Positions 45,209 through 54,449 of a stretch of 64,000 nucleotides of DNA are shown piece after piece. How positions within the stretch are numbered: position 1 is the first letter of the stretch; every line of letters begins with the position of its first letter. This DNA is from Aliivibrio sifiae. Lineage in GTDB: Bacteria; Pseudomonadota; Gammaproteobacteria; Enterobacterales; Vibrionaceae. Both the position numbers and the translations under genes were made by a program. The notes under the pieces are model-generated. The model made no database searches and was not told the DNA's origin. It saw only the letters and a program-made list of their open reading frames with translations. The stretch lies in assembly GCF_002954705.1 (NCBI RefSeq), contig NZ_MSCO01000002.1, positions 99,856 through 163,855 on the forward strand. Reading direction: 5' to 3'.

Positions 45209-45907
45209 ATGAAGGCGCATATTTTGATTGTGGAAGACGAGGAGTACATTGCTGAAGTCTTAATTGCGTATTGCCAAAATAGTGGTTTTGAAGTAACTCA
45301 TCTCGCATCCGGTGCCGAGGTAGTCGCTACGGTAAAATCACAGACCTTTGATTTAATGCTGCTTGATCTCATGTTGCCTGATATGGATGGTATCGAAATT
45401 TGTAAACAGGTACGTCAGTTCTCTCAATTGCCTATCATCATGGTGACCGCAAAAAGTGAAGAAATTGATCGGTTGATTGGTTTAGAGTTGGGAGCCGATG
45501 ATTATATCTGTAAACCGTTTAGCCCAAGAGAAGTGATAGCGAGGATAAAAACGGTACTGCGCCGAGCTCTGGTGATTCACCCTAAGCTTATGGCACAAAG
45601 CCCTGAGTTAATTTTGGGATCATTTGTGCTGAAGCCAGATGAGTATGAAGCGCGATTTAACGGTCACTTTCTCGATCTCACACCGAAAGAGTTTATGTTA
45701 CTTCGAATGTTAGTTGAGCATCCGGGACGAGTCTATACCCGTGATGATATTCTCAATGCGCTTTACAGTGATTTTGCCGATGTATCGGACAGAAATATTG
45801 ATACTCACATTAAGAATATTCGTAAAAAAATACACGCGGTTTCGCCAGTATCGAACCCTATTCGTTCCGTTTATGGCGTAGGTTACAAACTCGATATGTC
45901 AGATTAA
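45209..45907 (+). CDS. OmpR-family response regulator
   Basis: 232 residues. The receiver domain has the acidic pair in IVEDEEY, phospho-acceptor Asp in LMLLDLMLPDMDG and Lys in CKPFSP. A winged-helix DNA-binding domain follows (LTPKEFMLLRMLVEHPGRVYTRDDIL, then RNIDTHIKNIRKKI). BaeR-like. It is the last gene of the macA-macB-kinase-regulator set; the RBS is GAGGAAAAG. Autoregulation of the set is expected but no operator was identified. Confidence 0.92.
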   Translation: MKAHILIVEDEEYIAEVLIAYCQNSGFEVTHLASGAEVVATVKSQTFDLMLLDLMLPDMDGIEICKQVRQFSQLPIIMVTAKSEEIDRLIGLELGADDYICKPFSPREVIARIKTVLRRALVIHPKLMAQSPELILGSFVLKPDEYEARFNGHFLDLTPKEFMLLRMLVEHPGRVYTRDDILNALYSDFADVSDRNIDTHIKNIRKKIHAVSPVSNPIRSVYGVGYKLDMSD

Positions 45908-45980
45908 TGTTTTCTTTGCTCCTCTATTCTCTAATAACAAATAGAAGATAGATAATATTACGAATAAAGAACAATAAAAA

Positions 45981-47339
45981 TTAGTCGTACATGAGCTTAC
46001 TGGCTTTTTGCATATCAAATTCTTTTAATGACTTTCTGGCGAGATGTCTAAACGGCAGAGCTTTAACCACTTCTTCAAAAGGTTGAATTGCAAACGCCCA
46101 AAAAATAGAACCATCAAAGCCAAAAATAATCAAAGCACACAATGGGATAGAGATAATCCATTGCCCAGTGAAATTTATTTTAAATACATCCGTCGTTTTA
46201 CCTAATGCTCTTAATACATGACCGTGAACGGTGTTGTAACCACGCACAATAGGCAAAAATATATAGAGTGGCGCAATAACAGAAAGTGCATGATAAGTTG
46301 ATGGGTCTAAATCTGAATACACGCCTGAAATAATAAAGCTAAGCCCGAAGAAAAACAGAGCGCAAACAAAAGAGATCCCAACAGCAACATCAATACTGAC
46401 ATTTACGTTTTTGGTTAAATCATTCATCTTTTTAGAACCAATGGCTTGGCTGATAGTAATGGCTGATGAGTGGGCCCAAGCGGTAATAAACTGCGTACCA
46501 GCACGTATCCACGGCATAATTAAGGTAATTGCTACATAGGCATTAATGTTTAATTGTGAGTACAGCAATTGATAAATGGTTGCGCCGATTGAAAGCATAA
46601 CAACATTAGCGGCAACAGGAAAAATCTCAATAAAATGGTTTTTAATATTGGTAAGAAATAGGGTTTTGGTTGTTTGCAGTTTGATGGTGACATTAGCATC
46701 ATAATGGACGCACAACATTAAATATATCAATCGAATAGTAATGGCAATCAGGCTGCCTAATGCTGCGCCTTCAACCCCAATACCACCAAATGAAGCCACG
46801 CCATGAATAAGTACGTAAGATAAAATCGCATTAATCGGCAGTTCAATTAAATAGCCTTTGAAAGGAATGTTGGTGCGTCCAAGCCCATTAAATAACGCAA
46901 TAATGACTTGGGTTAACGCCGTAAAAATCACCAAGTATTTTGAAAAATCAAGATAACTGCTGATCTGTAAATGAAGTGATTTATCTTCAGTTAGGGCTTG
47001 AATTAAAGATTGTTCAAAAATGCTCAATAACGCCAAAAAGAATAAGGCGACAGCGGTATTAATAGCCAGACCTGCCCAGAAAGCTTTTGCCAGTGATGAT
47101 TTTATTCCTGAGCCTACGGCTCGACTTAACACCAATTGCGTACCGTTTGCCAGCGCCATTTGAATACCAAGGATAAAGGCGATTATCGTTGTTGCAATCC
47201 CCATTGCTGCAAGAGGAATTTCACCTAAAGGAGAAACCAGCAGTGTATCTATCATTAGCATTGATTGCATGAGTAATGCATTAAAAGCTAAAGGCCAAGC
47301 AAGTGAAAAGTTTTTTCTGACGTAGGATTGGGAAGACAA
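45981..47339 (-). CDS. MATE-family efflux transporter
   Basis: 452 residues with about twelve membrane segments in two related halves, matching the MatE family (SLAWPLAFNALLMQSMLMIDTLLVSPLG; INAILSYVLIHG). The start is TTG with AGAAGGTATTATT upstream; the first in-frame ATG falls inside the first membrane helix, so TTG is preferred. It lies 54 bp after the GntR gene on the same strand, separated by a GC-rich hairpin. Na+ or H+ driven export; the substrate is unknown and a link to alginate is not shown. Confidence 0.85.
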   Translation of the reverse strand: MSSQSYVRKNFSLAWPLAFNALLMQSMLMIDTLLVSPLGEIPLAAMGIATTIIAFILGIQMALANGTQLVLSRAVGSGIKSSLAKAFWAGLAINTAVALFFLALLSIFEQSLIQALTEDKSLHLQISSYLDFSKYLVIFTALTQVIIALFNGLGRTNIPFKGYLIELPINAILSYVLIHGVASFGGIGVEGAALGSLIAITIRLIYLMLCVHYDANVTIKLQTTKTLFLTNIKNHFIEIFPVAANVVMLSIGATIYQLLYSQLNINAYVAITLIMPWIRAGTQFITAWAHSSAITISQAIGSKKMNDLTKNVNVSIDVAVGISFVCALFFFGLSFIISGVYSDLDPSTYHALSVIAPLYIFLPIVRGYNTVHGHVLRALGKTTDVFKINFTGQWIISIPLCALIIFGFDGSIFWAFAIQPFEEVVKALPFRHLARKSLKEFDMQKASKLMYD

Positions 47340-47357
47340 AATAATACCTTCTAATAA

Positions 47358-47388
47358 TGGTAAGCCCCCTCTAATAGAAAAGGGGGCT
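47358..47388 (-). terminator. Hairpin between the GntR and MATE genes
   Basis: AGCCCCCTCT...AAGGGGGCT is a strong inverted repeat in the 54-bp gap. There is no T run on the minus strand, so it may attenuate rather than end transcription. Confidence 0.5.
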
Positions 47389-47393
47389 AAGTG

Positions 47394-48113
47394 TTAGGCT
47401 GTTAGTTTTAATTGAGCTAACTTTTGATTTTCATCATCTAATAGCACGCGAGAGGAAGTACGCGCTTGATTTGCATTTCCTGACATAATGGCATCGTAAA
47501 TCGCTTTATGTTCATCTAGGCAAAAACGACCACCTTCTGCTGAGTGGTCAATAAATTGCTTAAAAATTGTAGATAATATTTTACCAAATGGAATATAAAA
47601 TTGGTTACCCGTTGAGAGAAAGATAGTTTGGTGAAACAGATGATCATTAACGGTCCAATCTTCATAATCAAAAGTGTGTGCAGCAAGAGACATTTTTTGA
47701 AATAAGACCGAGAGTGTTTTACGTTGCTCAACGGTAGCGTTGGTCGCAGCTAACGCACAAGCTTCGGGTTCAATTGCTTTACGTAGCCCGAGAAACTGTG
47801 ACAGGAAAGGCTTAGTATCCTCTATGTCTTGGATCCAATCTAATAGTTGAGGATCTAAGAAGTGCCATTGTGAGCGCGGTTGAATACGAGTTCCTACTTT
47901 AGGTTTTGATTCAATTAACCCTTTCGCAGATAGCAATTTGGTGGATTCTCTAAGTGCGGTTCTACTTACACCAAAAACCTTACAAAGCTCCATTTCGCTT
48001 GGTAACTTCTCGTTTTCTTGAATATCGCCAGATAAGATCTTACGAGCGATTTGCCTCGCCACTTGGACATGAATGCGGCAGCTTGAATCATCCACCAATG
48101 AAAATATTGACAT
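47394..48113 (-). CDS. GntR/FadR-family regulator 1, probable alginate regulator
   Basis: 239 residues from ATG 48113 (MSIFSLVDDS), with AGGTGGT just upstream. A winged helix-turn-helix (about 10-75: KLPSEMELCKVFGVSRTALRESTKLL) is followed by an FCD ligand domain (about 95-225) with the metal-binding pattern DHLFHQTIF and EHKAIYDAI. It is similar along its length to the divergent gene at 48518. FCD proteins usually bind sugar acids. The palindrome TTGTANTACAA recurring before the alginate genes, with a near match (48253-48263) upstream of this gene, makes it a good candidate for the alginate or KDG sensor. Confidence 0.85.
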   Translation of the reverse strand: MSIFSLVDDSSCRIHVQVARQIARKILSGDIQENEKLPSEMELCKVFGVSRTALRESTKLLSAKGLIESKPKVGTRIQPRSQWHFLDPQLLDWIQDIEDTKPFLSQFLGLRKAIEPEACALAATNATVEQRKTLSVLFQKMSLAAHTFDYEDWTVNDHLFHQTIFLSTGNQFYIPFGKILSTIFKQFIDHSAEGGRFCLDEHKAIYDAIMSGNANQARTSSRVLLDDENQKLAQLKLTA

Positions 48114-48517
48114 GTACACCACCTGAAATTTAAAGATGAAAATATAAGAAAAAGTCAGTTAATATCTGGCTCTTTGGTATTTAGTGCATACGTTTATTGA
48201 AAACGACACGTTAAGTAAGCGATTGGTTATTATTTTTTATACTTACTTGTTATTATAATACAATAATACCTTGCCTATTCAAGGACGTAAGAAGAGAAAC
48301 GGCTGGTTGAAGGGAATAAATGAACAAATTAAGATTCATTTTGTGATTTTGCTCATACAAAAAGTGAGAAGTATTTGTATTAATAAATAAACAAGTTGAA
48401 TGCATGAGATCTTAGAGTTTAAGGGAGTTCACGTTCTTATTGTACTTATTTGGTGCATTATAAATTCAGTGCTATAGTGCAGTTAAATAATACATATTAA
48501 TGAATTGAAGTGAAAAT
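48114..48517. promoter_or_regulatory. Shared region between the two GntR regulator genes
   Basis: A 404-bp divergent gap. TTATAATACAA at 48253-48263 is one mismatch from the alginate operator; TTGTATTAATA (48375-48385) is a weaker match. Both genes are probably autoregulated or cross-regulated here. No gene seen. Confidence 0.5.
48253..48263. promoter_or_regulatory. Near-match operator TTATAATACAA
   Basis: One mismatch from TTGTANTACAA, 140 bp upstream of the minus-strand regulator gene. Confidence 0.4.
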
Positions 48518-49228
48518 ATGTCTGGTTCTTTTAATGTAATCTCTGGCTCAAAACGAAGCCTACACGTACAAGTTGCTCGTGAGATCGCTCGTGGGATCTT
48601 ATCTGGTAAATTACCTCAAGGTTCAATCATTCCGGGTGAAATGGCATTATGTGAGCAATTTGGAGTAAGTCGAACGGCACTTAGAGAAGCCGTAAAACTT
48701 CTTACATCAAAAGGTTTATTAGAATCACGCCCTAAAATTGGTACCCGTGTGGTAGACCGTGCATATTGGAATTTTCTTGATCCACAATTGATTGAGTGGA
48801 TGGATGGATTAGCAGATGTTGACCAGTTTTGTTCTCAGTTTTTAGGTTTACGTCGAGCGATTGAACCAGAAGCATGTGCACTTGCGGCTAAATTTGCAAC
48901 GGCAGAGCAACGCATTGAACTGTCTGAAACTTTTCAGAAAATGGTAGAAGTGTCTGAAGCAGAAGAGTTTGTTCAAGCTGACTGGACATCAATCGATACT
49001 AAGTTTCACAGTCTTATTTTTAACGCGACGGGTAACGACTTCTATTTACCTTTTGGAAATATTCTTACTACGATGTTTGTTAATTTTATCGTCCATTCTT
49101 CGGAAGAAGGCAGTACCTGTATTAATGAGCACCGCCAGATTTATGAAGCGATTATGGCTGGTAATAGTGACAAAGCACGTCAAGCATCAGCGAATCATTT
49201 GCAAGAATCAAAACATCGATTGGCATAA
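48518..49228 (+). CDS. GntR/FadR-family regulator 2
   Basis: A 236-residue paralogue of the divergent regulator. The winged helix has SLHVQVAREIARGILSGKL and GEMALCEQFGVSRTALREAVKLL, and the FCD domain has SQFLGLRRAIEPEACALAA, TKFHSLIF and EHRQIYEAI. The recognition helices of the two are nearly the same (FGVSRTALRE), so they may bind the same or overlapping sites while sensing different ligands (inference). Its own terminator follows. Confidence 0.85.
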   Translation: MSGSFNVISGSKRSLHVQVAREIARGILSGKLPQGSIIPGEMALCEQFGVSRTALREAVKLLTSKGLLESRPKIGTRVVDRAYWNFLDPQLIEWMDGLADVDQFCSQFLGLRRAIEPEACALAAKFATAEQRIELSETFQKMVEVSEAEEFVQADWTSIDTKFHSLIFNATGNDFYLPFGNILTTMFVNFIVHSSEEGSTCINEHRQIYEAIMAGNSDKARQASANHLQESKHRLA

Positions 49229-49248
49229 AAGATAGAGTTATTTCTTAA

Positions 49249-49274
49249 AAAGCATACTTAGGTATGCTTTTTTT
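49249..49274 (+). terminator. Terminator of GntR regulator 2
   Basis: AAGCATAC-TTAG-GTATGCTTTTTTT, 20 bp after the stop codon. Confidence 0.85.
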
Positions 49275-49345
49275 ATGCCTGAATAAATTGTGCTTCTCTT
49301 TATAAGTTATATAATAATACTAATTAAATCATGGAGAGTATTATT

Positions 49346-51211
49346 ATGCCTCAATCCCTATTGCCAAATATCATTCAATTCATAGGGCAGATAGACCCTT
49401 TTGATAAAATACCAAAAGAAGCATTACGAGAATTGGCTGCATATATTCAAATCACGTATTTAAGTAAAGGCGAAGTGGTGGATATGTGTGAGGTAGGGAA
49501 AGAGAAGTCCTTATATATTATCCGAACTGGCTCGATGGAACAGAGGAAGTCCGATGGTGTGTTACGAGCAAGGTTAGGCTCTGAAGACTTATTTGGTTTT
49601 ACTTTTCTTGATTCAGACATGGATGATGAAAAAGGGTATCGAGCAACCGCAATCGATAATACGTTACTTTATATAATTCCTCATTCTGCTCTACAAACCT
49701 TGTTTAAAACATATCCAACTTGTGCAGAGCATTTTGCATCGCAAGCTCAGGTTCGTTTGAAATCAGCTTTGGATGTTGTGTGGTCAAATAAAGAAAAAGG
49801 CTTGTTTATTCGTAAAGTCGAGGACGTTGCTAGTGGACGAGTTGCTGTAGTGACTTCAGATCAGAGCATTAAACAAGTGGCGCATGAAATGCGAATCGTG
49901 CACCGTACTTCATGTGCAGTTATTTATGAAGACGACAAGATCATTGGGTTAATAACCGATAGAGATATGACTAAAAGAGTGATTGCTCACGGGGTATCTT
50001 ATGATCGACCAATACGTGATGTGATGACGCATTCCCCATTGACTATTAAGCCTGATGATTTGGTGTTACATGCAGCATCGGCCATGATGCAATTCAATAT
50101 TCGTAATTTGCCCGTGGTAAAAGACAATAAAGTGGTTGGTTTACTTACGACTTCTCATCTGGTTCAAAACCACCGTGTGCAGGCTATTTTCTTAATCGAA
50201 AAAATTAAGTATGCCGGAAGTATCAAATCATTGGCAAGTTTTACGCCTGAACGCCAAGCTATTTTTGAAGCGTTAGTCGAAGGAAAAGTATCGCCAGAAG
50301 TCATTGGTAAAGTGATGACAATGATCATGGATGCGTATACTCGCCGTATTATTCAAATTGCGATGGATAAATTAGGCCCGCCGCCATGTGATTACTCGTG
50401 GATAGTAGCAGGCTCCCACGCTCGAAACGAAGTACATATGTTGTCTGATCAAGACAGTGCGATTGTGCTTGCTGATGATGCAACAGAGAACGATAGAATT
50501 TACTTTAAACATTTAGCGATGATTGTGACTAATGGGCTAGCAAGTTGTGATTATCCGCTATGCCCAGGGAAATACATGGCAGCAACACCAAAGTGGTGTC
50601 AGCCTCTCAGTGTATGGAAACATTATTATAAAAAATGGGTTGCTAATCCTGAGTATGAACGCTTATTGAATATCAGTGTGTTTTTAGAAATTCGTACTGT
50701 TTACGGTAACAGTGAGTTTGAATCAATCTTAAGAGATGAGCTTCATAGTAATATTCGTAATAATCGCGAGTTTTTAAGTACATTAGTGAGAGATGCAGTC
50801 AATACAAACCCTCCTTTAGGGATCTTTAATAGTTTAGTGCTAGAAAAATCCGGCGAGAATAAGAAAACATTAAATGTAAAAAAATACGCAATTAATTTAG
50901 TTATCGATCTTGCTCGAATATACGGATTAGCCGTTGAATGTGATTTATCGGCAACGGATGAACGCTTTACTGCAGCTAATAAAAAAGGGATGTTGAGTGA
51001 TGATGCGTTTAAAAATATTTTAGGCGCGTATGAATTTATACTGTCTTATCGTTTTAGTCATCAGTTAGAAGCATTGAAAAGAGGGGAAGAGCCAAATAAT
51101 AATATTGACCCGAATAGCTTTGGTAGTTTTGAACGTAAACATTTAAAAGATGCCTTTAGAATTATTGCCGATCTTCAAGAAGGTGCAAAAGTACGTTTTG
51201 GGAGTCGATAA
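49346..51211 (+). CDS. cNMP-binding/CBS/DUF294 nucleotidyltransferase-like protein
   Basis: 621 residues from ATG 49346 (MPQSLLPNIIQ), eight bases after GGAGAG; the frame begins five codons earlier within that site. There are four parts in order: a cyclic-nucleotide-binding fold (about 15-135), two CBS repeats (about 165-285, IIGLITDRDMTKRV and KVVGLLTTSHLV), a DUF294 nucleotidyltransferase-like domain with GSHARNEVHMLSDQDSAIVL (about 360-380) and the DUF294 C-terminal helical domain. Likely a cytoplasmic energy or second-messenger sensor acting with the exonuclease gene that overlaps its end. In vibrios this pair commonly sits near acetate SSS permease genes; here it is near alginate symporters. 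Confidence 0.88.
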   Translation: MPQSLLPNIIQFIGQIDPFDKIPKEALRELAAYIQITYLSKGEVVDMCEVGKEKSLYIIRTGSMEQRKSDGVLRARLGSEDLFGFTFLDSDMDDEKGYRATAIDNTLLYIIPHSALQTLFKTYPTCAEHFASQAQVRLKSALDVVWSNKEKGLFIRKVEDVASGRVAVVTSDQSIKQVAHEMRIVHRTSCAVIYEDDKIIGLITDRDMTKRVIAHGVSYDRPIRDVMTHSPLTIKPDDLVLHAASAMMQFNIRNLPVVKDNKVVGLLTTSHLVQNHRVQAIFLIEKIKYAGSIKSLASFTPERQAIFEALVEGKVSPEVIGKVMTMIMDAYTRRIIQIAMDKLGPPPCDYSWIVAGSHARNEVHMLSDQDSAIVLADDATENDRIYFKHLAMIVTNGLASCDYPLCPGKYMAATPKWCQPLSVWKHYYKKWVANPEYERLLNISVFLEIRTVYGNSEFESILRDELHSNIRNNREFLSTLVRDAVNTNPPLGIFNSLVLEKSGENKKTLNVKKYAINLVIDLARIYGLAVECDLSATDERFTAANKKGMLSDDAFKNILGAYEFILSYRFSHQLEALKRGEEPNNNIDPNSFGSFERKHLKDAFRIIADLQEGAKVRFGSR

Positions 51212-51927
51212 TGAAAGCTTTATTAAAATATTTGCACCCTTTAGAGCAAATGAAAAGAAAACGAAAGCAATATATTACAACGGTTAATTTACCTGAAATA
51301 TTAAACGAGTTAGTTGAACAACCTTGTCCAGAGCTGACTGATTTAGCCAAAAACAGTGATTATATTGTACTTGATTTAGAAACGACGGGATTAGACAGCG
51401 AAAGTGATTTGATTTTATCAATGGGGTGGGTCGATGTTATCAACAGTAAAATTGATTTAGCTTCTGCACAACATTTGTATTTAACTAATGATTCTCAGAT
51501 TAAACCTGAGACGGCGATTATTAATCACATAACGCCACAAATGTTAGAAAAAGGAGCTTCTATTCATGATGGAATGGCGGCGTTTTTTAAAGCTGCTCAA
51601 GGCAAAGTAATTGTTGCCCATGCGTGCGTAGTTGAGCGCAATTTTATCAATCACTACTTGTTTCATACTTATGGCTTACGTGAATTGCCATTACTTTGGT
51701 TAGATACATTGTGTATTGAGAAAAAACTAGAAAATGCCATTAGTCATCATGAAGATATTGATCTCACCTTATCGTCTACTCGTAAACGATATGGCTTACC
51801 GGAATATAATGCACATAACGCATTAGCGGATGCCGTTTCTACTGCGGAATTACTGTTAGCCCAACAGAAAAGAATTACACCAAATTCAGATGTTACTATC
51901 GGAGTTATGTATAAATTAAGTGTGTAA
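51211..51927 (+). CDS. DnaQ-like 3'-5' exonuclease
   Basis: 238 residues of the DEDDh exonuclease fold. Motif I is DYIVLDLETTGLDSESD (Asp and Glu), motif II lies in IIVAHACVVERNF, and motif III is YNAHNALADAVSTAELL with the His and Asp. The start shares one base with the stop of the preceding gene, so they are translationally coupled. It acts on single-stranded DNA or RNA ends in the cytoplasm; the true substrate of this PolC/DnaQ-type paralogue is not known. Confidence 0.88.
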   Translation: MKALLKYLHPLEQMKRKRKQYITTVNLPEILNELVEQPCPELTDLAKNSDYIVLDLETTGLDSESDLILSMGWVDVINSKIDLASAQHLYLTNDSQIKPETAIINHITPQMLEKGASIHDGMAAFFKAAQGKVIVAHACVVERNFINHYLFHTYGLRELPLLWLDTLCIEKKLENAISHHEDIDLTLSSTRKRYGLPEYNAHNALADAVSTAELLLAQQKRITPNSDVTIGVMYKLSV

Positions 51928-51973
51928 TTTATACATAACTATAGATTCATATAAATAAAGCCAGCGTATTTGC

Positions 51974-52155
51974 TAATGCCGATCAGTTAGTCACTTTATT
52001 GAGTAATTATGCACTATTTATTCAATGTCTAATAGATATGGCAAAGTACCCGTTAAGAGAGTGAAAGATAGATACAACAAGGGCTCCAGAATGATTGTAA
52101 TAAATTCGTCTGAAGCCCTTGTTTTTATTGATGTTCGCTTAACTGACTGGCATTA
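51974..52155. mobile_element. MITE-like element, copy 2 (182 bp)
   Basis: Identical in all 182 bases to the copy at 141-322 and in the same orientation. It is flanked by a different perfect 10-bp direct repeat, GCGTATTTGC at 51964-51973 and 52156-52165, proving a separate insertion. It lies between convergent genes, where its internal hairpin can serve as a terminator for the exonuclease operon. Confidence 0.92.
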
Positions 52156-52194
52156 GCGTATTTGCTGGCTTTATTTTTATTAAGAACGTTTTCG

Positions 52195-52872
52195 TTAGAA
52201 GCTGTACGTTACCCCTACACGGCTTCGAAGTTGACGGTCATCTGAGGTTGAAGAGACAGATACGTTACCGAACTCTACATATGGACGCCATGCCCAATCA
52301 GATTCTTTGTAACCAATCTTAAGGTTCATATCCCAGTTCATGTCTTTATTATTAAAGTAGACTTGGTCATCTAAGCCTTTTTCATAGTTTGCTTCAAAGC
52401 CAAATTGTAGATTCTCATAGTTATAATCTATGTTACCTGTGACTTTACTTTTTTGTTCCGTGCTTTCACCACTTTCATCGGTGTAATCACGGATTTCATG
52501 ACGGTAACGAAGTTTTGCTTTTATGCCAGAATCAAAGGCATATTGAACTCGAACTTGTGGTTTATAGGTAACTTTATCACCACTGAATGTGATCGGCATA
52601 CTTGGTTGTATTAACCAGTGTTCGGTTACTTGAAATCTATACCCGTATTCAAACTCATTATCAGCAGATTCCCATTCAGAGAAGGGTTGACCTTTTTGTT
52701 TTGCTTCAAGGCCAAAATAATGGTTTCCTGTAGAACCACCGATTTTTATACGACTCGCATAGCTTTCGCTTTCATGCTTATATTCTTGACGAACATCTAG
52801 CGAAGCAGCCGCTAGGCTTCCTGCAAAAAGAGTAGATACGACTGCTAATGCTATTTTATTGTATTTTTTCAT
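52195..52872 (-). CDS. KdgM-type oligouronate porin
   Basis: 225 residues. The signal peptide is MKKYNKIALAVVSTLFAGSLAAA, and a transmembrane beta-barrel follows with alternating strands (LDVRQEYKHESESYASRIKIGG, VQYAFDSGIKAKLRYRHEIRDY) and a terminal Phe (RVGVTYSF) for outer-membrane insertion. Members of the KdgM family pass acidic oligosaccharides. Here it would admit alginate oligomers made by the lyase encoded just upstream, 42 bp away on the same strand. Confidence 0.88.
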   Translation of the reverse strand: MKKYNKIALAVVSTLFAGSLAAASLDVRQEYKHESESYASRIKIGGSTGNHYFGLEAKQKGQPFSEWESADNEFEYGYRFQVTEHWLIQPSMPITFSGDKVTYKPQVRVQYAFDSGIKAKLRYRHEIRDYTDESGESTEQKSKVTGNIDYNYENLQFGFEANYEKGLDDQVYFNNKDMNWDMNLKIGYKESDWAWRPYVEFGNVSVSSTSDDRQLRSRVGVTYSF

Positions 52873-52913
52873 TATTTTATTCCACGATTTAATGATTATA
52901 ATAGATGTAGGTT

Positions 52914-54176
52914 TTATTTCTGTTTCAAGTAAAGTAATTCGATGTCACGTTGTGCCCATACTTCAGCGAGATTTTTTTTCACTGTGAATTGGCTAAAATC
53001 GGTGTCTGTTGCAAGGTTTACCCATTCAGGTTTATCCATCGCAATCCCTGCTTTCAGATAAATAGGAGTCATACGTTCAACACGGCGGCGTTTGTCTTTT
53101 TGTGAGTATGGCCATGTTTTATCTAAATCTTGATAATTCGCCATTAATTGAATACCTGCCTCTAAAGAACCTCCTTTTTTATTGGTGTAGTGCCATAGAT
53201 CAATGCCAACTTTATCGCCAATTTGTGCAATACCAACTAATGGATCTAAGCTAAAGTAGTGGTAGTGGTATGCGCGGGTACGCTCAATTTCATGAGGTTG
53301 AGAGCCGTCTTTTTCAAATTGTGTATCAACGCGCATTTTTCCTTTTTGTACCATCTGTTTAGCTAATGCATCGTTACCTAAGAAGTAAGAAATGCCTGCA
53401 ATTTGAAAGTCGTACCAAGTGCCGTGATTATTTTCAGAATAGGCTTCGCCTTTAGGACCACCAGATAAATCGTCAACAATCATCCAATCAAGGTAATCGG
53501 TATACCATTGAGTAATTTGTTGCTCATCGTTTTCTGTCCAATGAGGGGATTTAGATAAAATAGCAAAGGAATCAAGCATACGATCAGCAAGAGTTCGTGT
53601 ATCTATAATGCCACTTCGACGGCCGTCAGCTCTGCCTGGGACACCTTGAGCAAAATTAACGTTTGGATTCATTTTAGTATCGTCATTAATGAACCAAGTT
53701 CTTACGTATTCAATACCTTGTTGTGCGTATTTTTCGTCTTGACTGAAATAATAAGCAACAGCAAGAGCACGGACTGAACGGGTAAAATGCCCAATTCGTT
53801 TTGAGTCAGTCTCGTCTGTTTTAGAGGCTGGATTTGTTTTTCCATCATGGCGGATCCACGGAAGACCATCTGATTTATTCTTATCTGGCCACCAATAAGG
53901 ACTAATACTTAAATAGTCATGTTTGTCACCACTAGGTGGCACCATTCCTTTTGCGGTTACGGTAAAAGGACCATCTTTCATTGCAAGTTCTGCTTCTTCA
54001 ATGGTTTTTTTATATGCATCCGTCATTGATGCTGGTGCATTATCTGAATTGAGTAGTGTGCGGTTTGCTTCGAGTGTTGCTTCTTCTAAAAAGACAAAGT
54101 TAGCGGCTAAAGATTGAGTACTAAAAGTGATAACACCGATACAAGCAGCAAGGGGTAAGAGCTTATTAGCTTTCAT
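52914..54176 (-). CDS. Periplasmic alginate lyase-family protein (PF05426)
   Basis: 420 residues with signal peptide ending at TQSLAA (about 25) and an alpha-barrel lyase domain of the Alginate_lyase type (PF05426; PL5- or PL38-like, not decided here). LSISPYWWPDKNKSDGLPWI near 90, the catalytic Asn-His in SENNHGTWYDFQIAG (about 248-262), and RAYHYHYFSLDPLVGIAQIG support it. It shares an operon with the porin, and a half-operator AAATAATACAA lies 24 bp before its start. It would cut polyM or mixed oligomers in the periplasm (inference). Confidence 0.85.
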   Translation of the reverse strand: MKANKLLPLAACIGVITFSTQSLAANFVFLEEATLEANRTLLNSDNAPASMTDAYKKTIEEAELAMKDGPFTVTAKGMVPPSGDKHDYLSISPYWWPDKNKSDGLPWIRHDGKTNPASKTDETDSKRIGHFTRSVRALAVAYYFSQDEKYAQQGIEYVRTWFINDDTKMNPNVNFAQGVPGRADGRRSGIIDTRTLADRMLDSFAILSKSPHWTENDEQQITQWYTDYLDWMIVDDLSGGPKGEAYSENNHGTWYDFQIAGISYFLGNDALAKQMVQKGKMRVDTQFEKDGSQPHEIERTRAYHYHYFSLDPLVGIAQIGDKVGIDLWHYTNKKGGSLEAGIQLMANYQDLDKTWPYSQKDKRRRVERMTPIYLKAGIAMDKPEWVNLATDTDFSQFTVKKNLAEVWAQRDIELLYLKQK

Positions 54177-54420
54177 GTAACTACCTTTTATTTGAATTAA
54201 AATAATACAAATATGGTATGTATTCTGTTCTTAATGATCTGTGAAATAGATCTAGTTGTGGATATAAATCGACCATACTTTAAAGTGTAAGGATAAGCCA
54301 ATTGCTATATCTTGTTGATTTTTATTGGCTTTATCTGTTTTTGTATCGTACTGTTTAATTAATGTTTGGCTTAAAATGTGCGCTATGACATGAAAATAAA
54401 ATTTAGCATTGTTATTTTAT

Positions 54421-54431
54421 TTGTAATACAT
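54421..54431. promoter_or_regulatory. Near-match operator TTGTAATACAT
   Basis: One mismatch from the alginate palindrome. It lies just before the structured candidate RNA on the plus strand and 245 bp before the lyase start on the minus strand. Confidence 0.5.
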
Positions 54432-54449
54432 TATCATTTTTGTGGGTCA

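Noticed and set aside
40444-45907. MacAB and its two-component system as part of the alginate pathway
   Set aside because: They lie between alginate genes but have no operator match and encode an exporter, so proximity alone is not enough.
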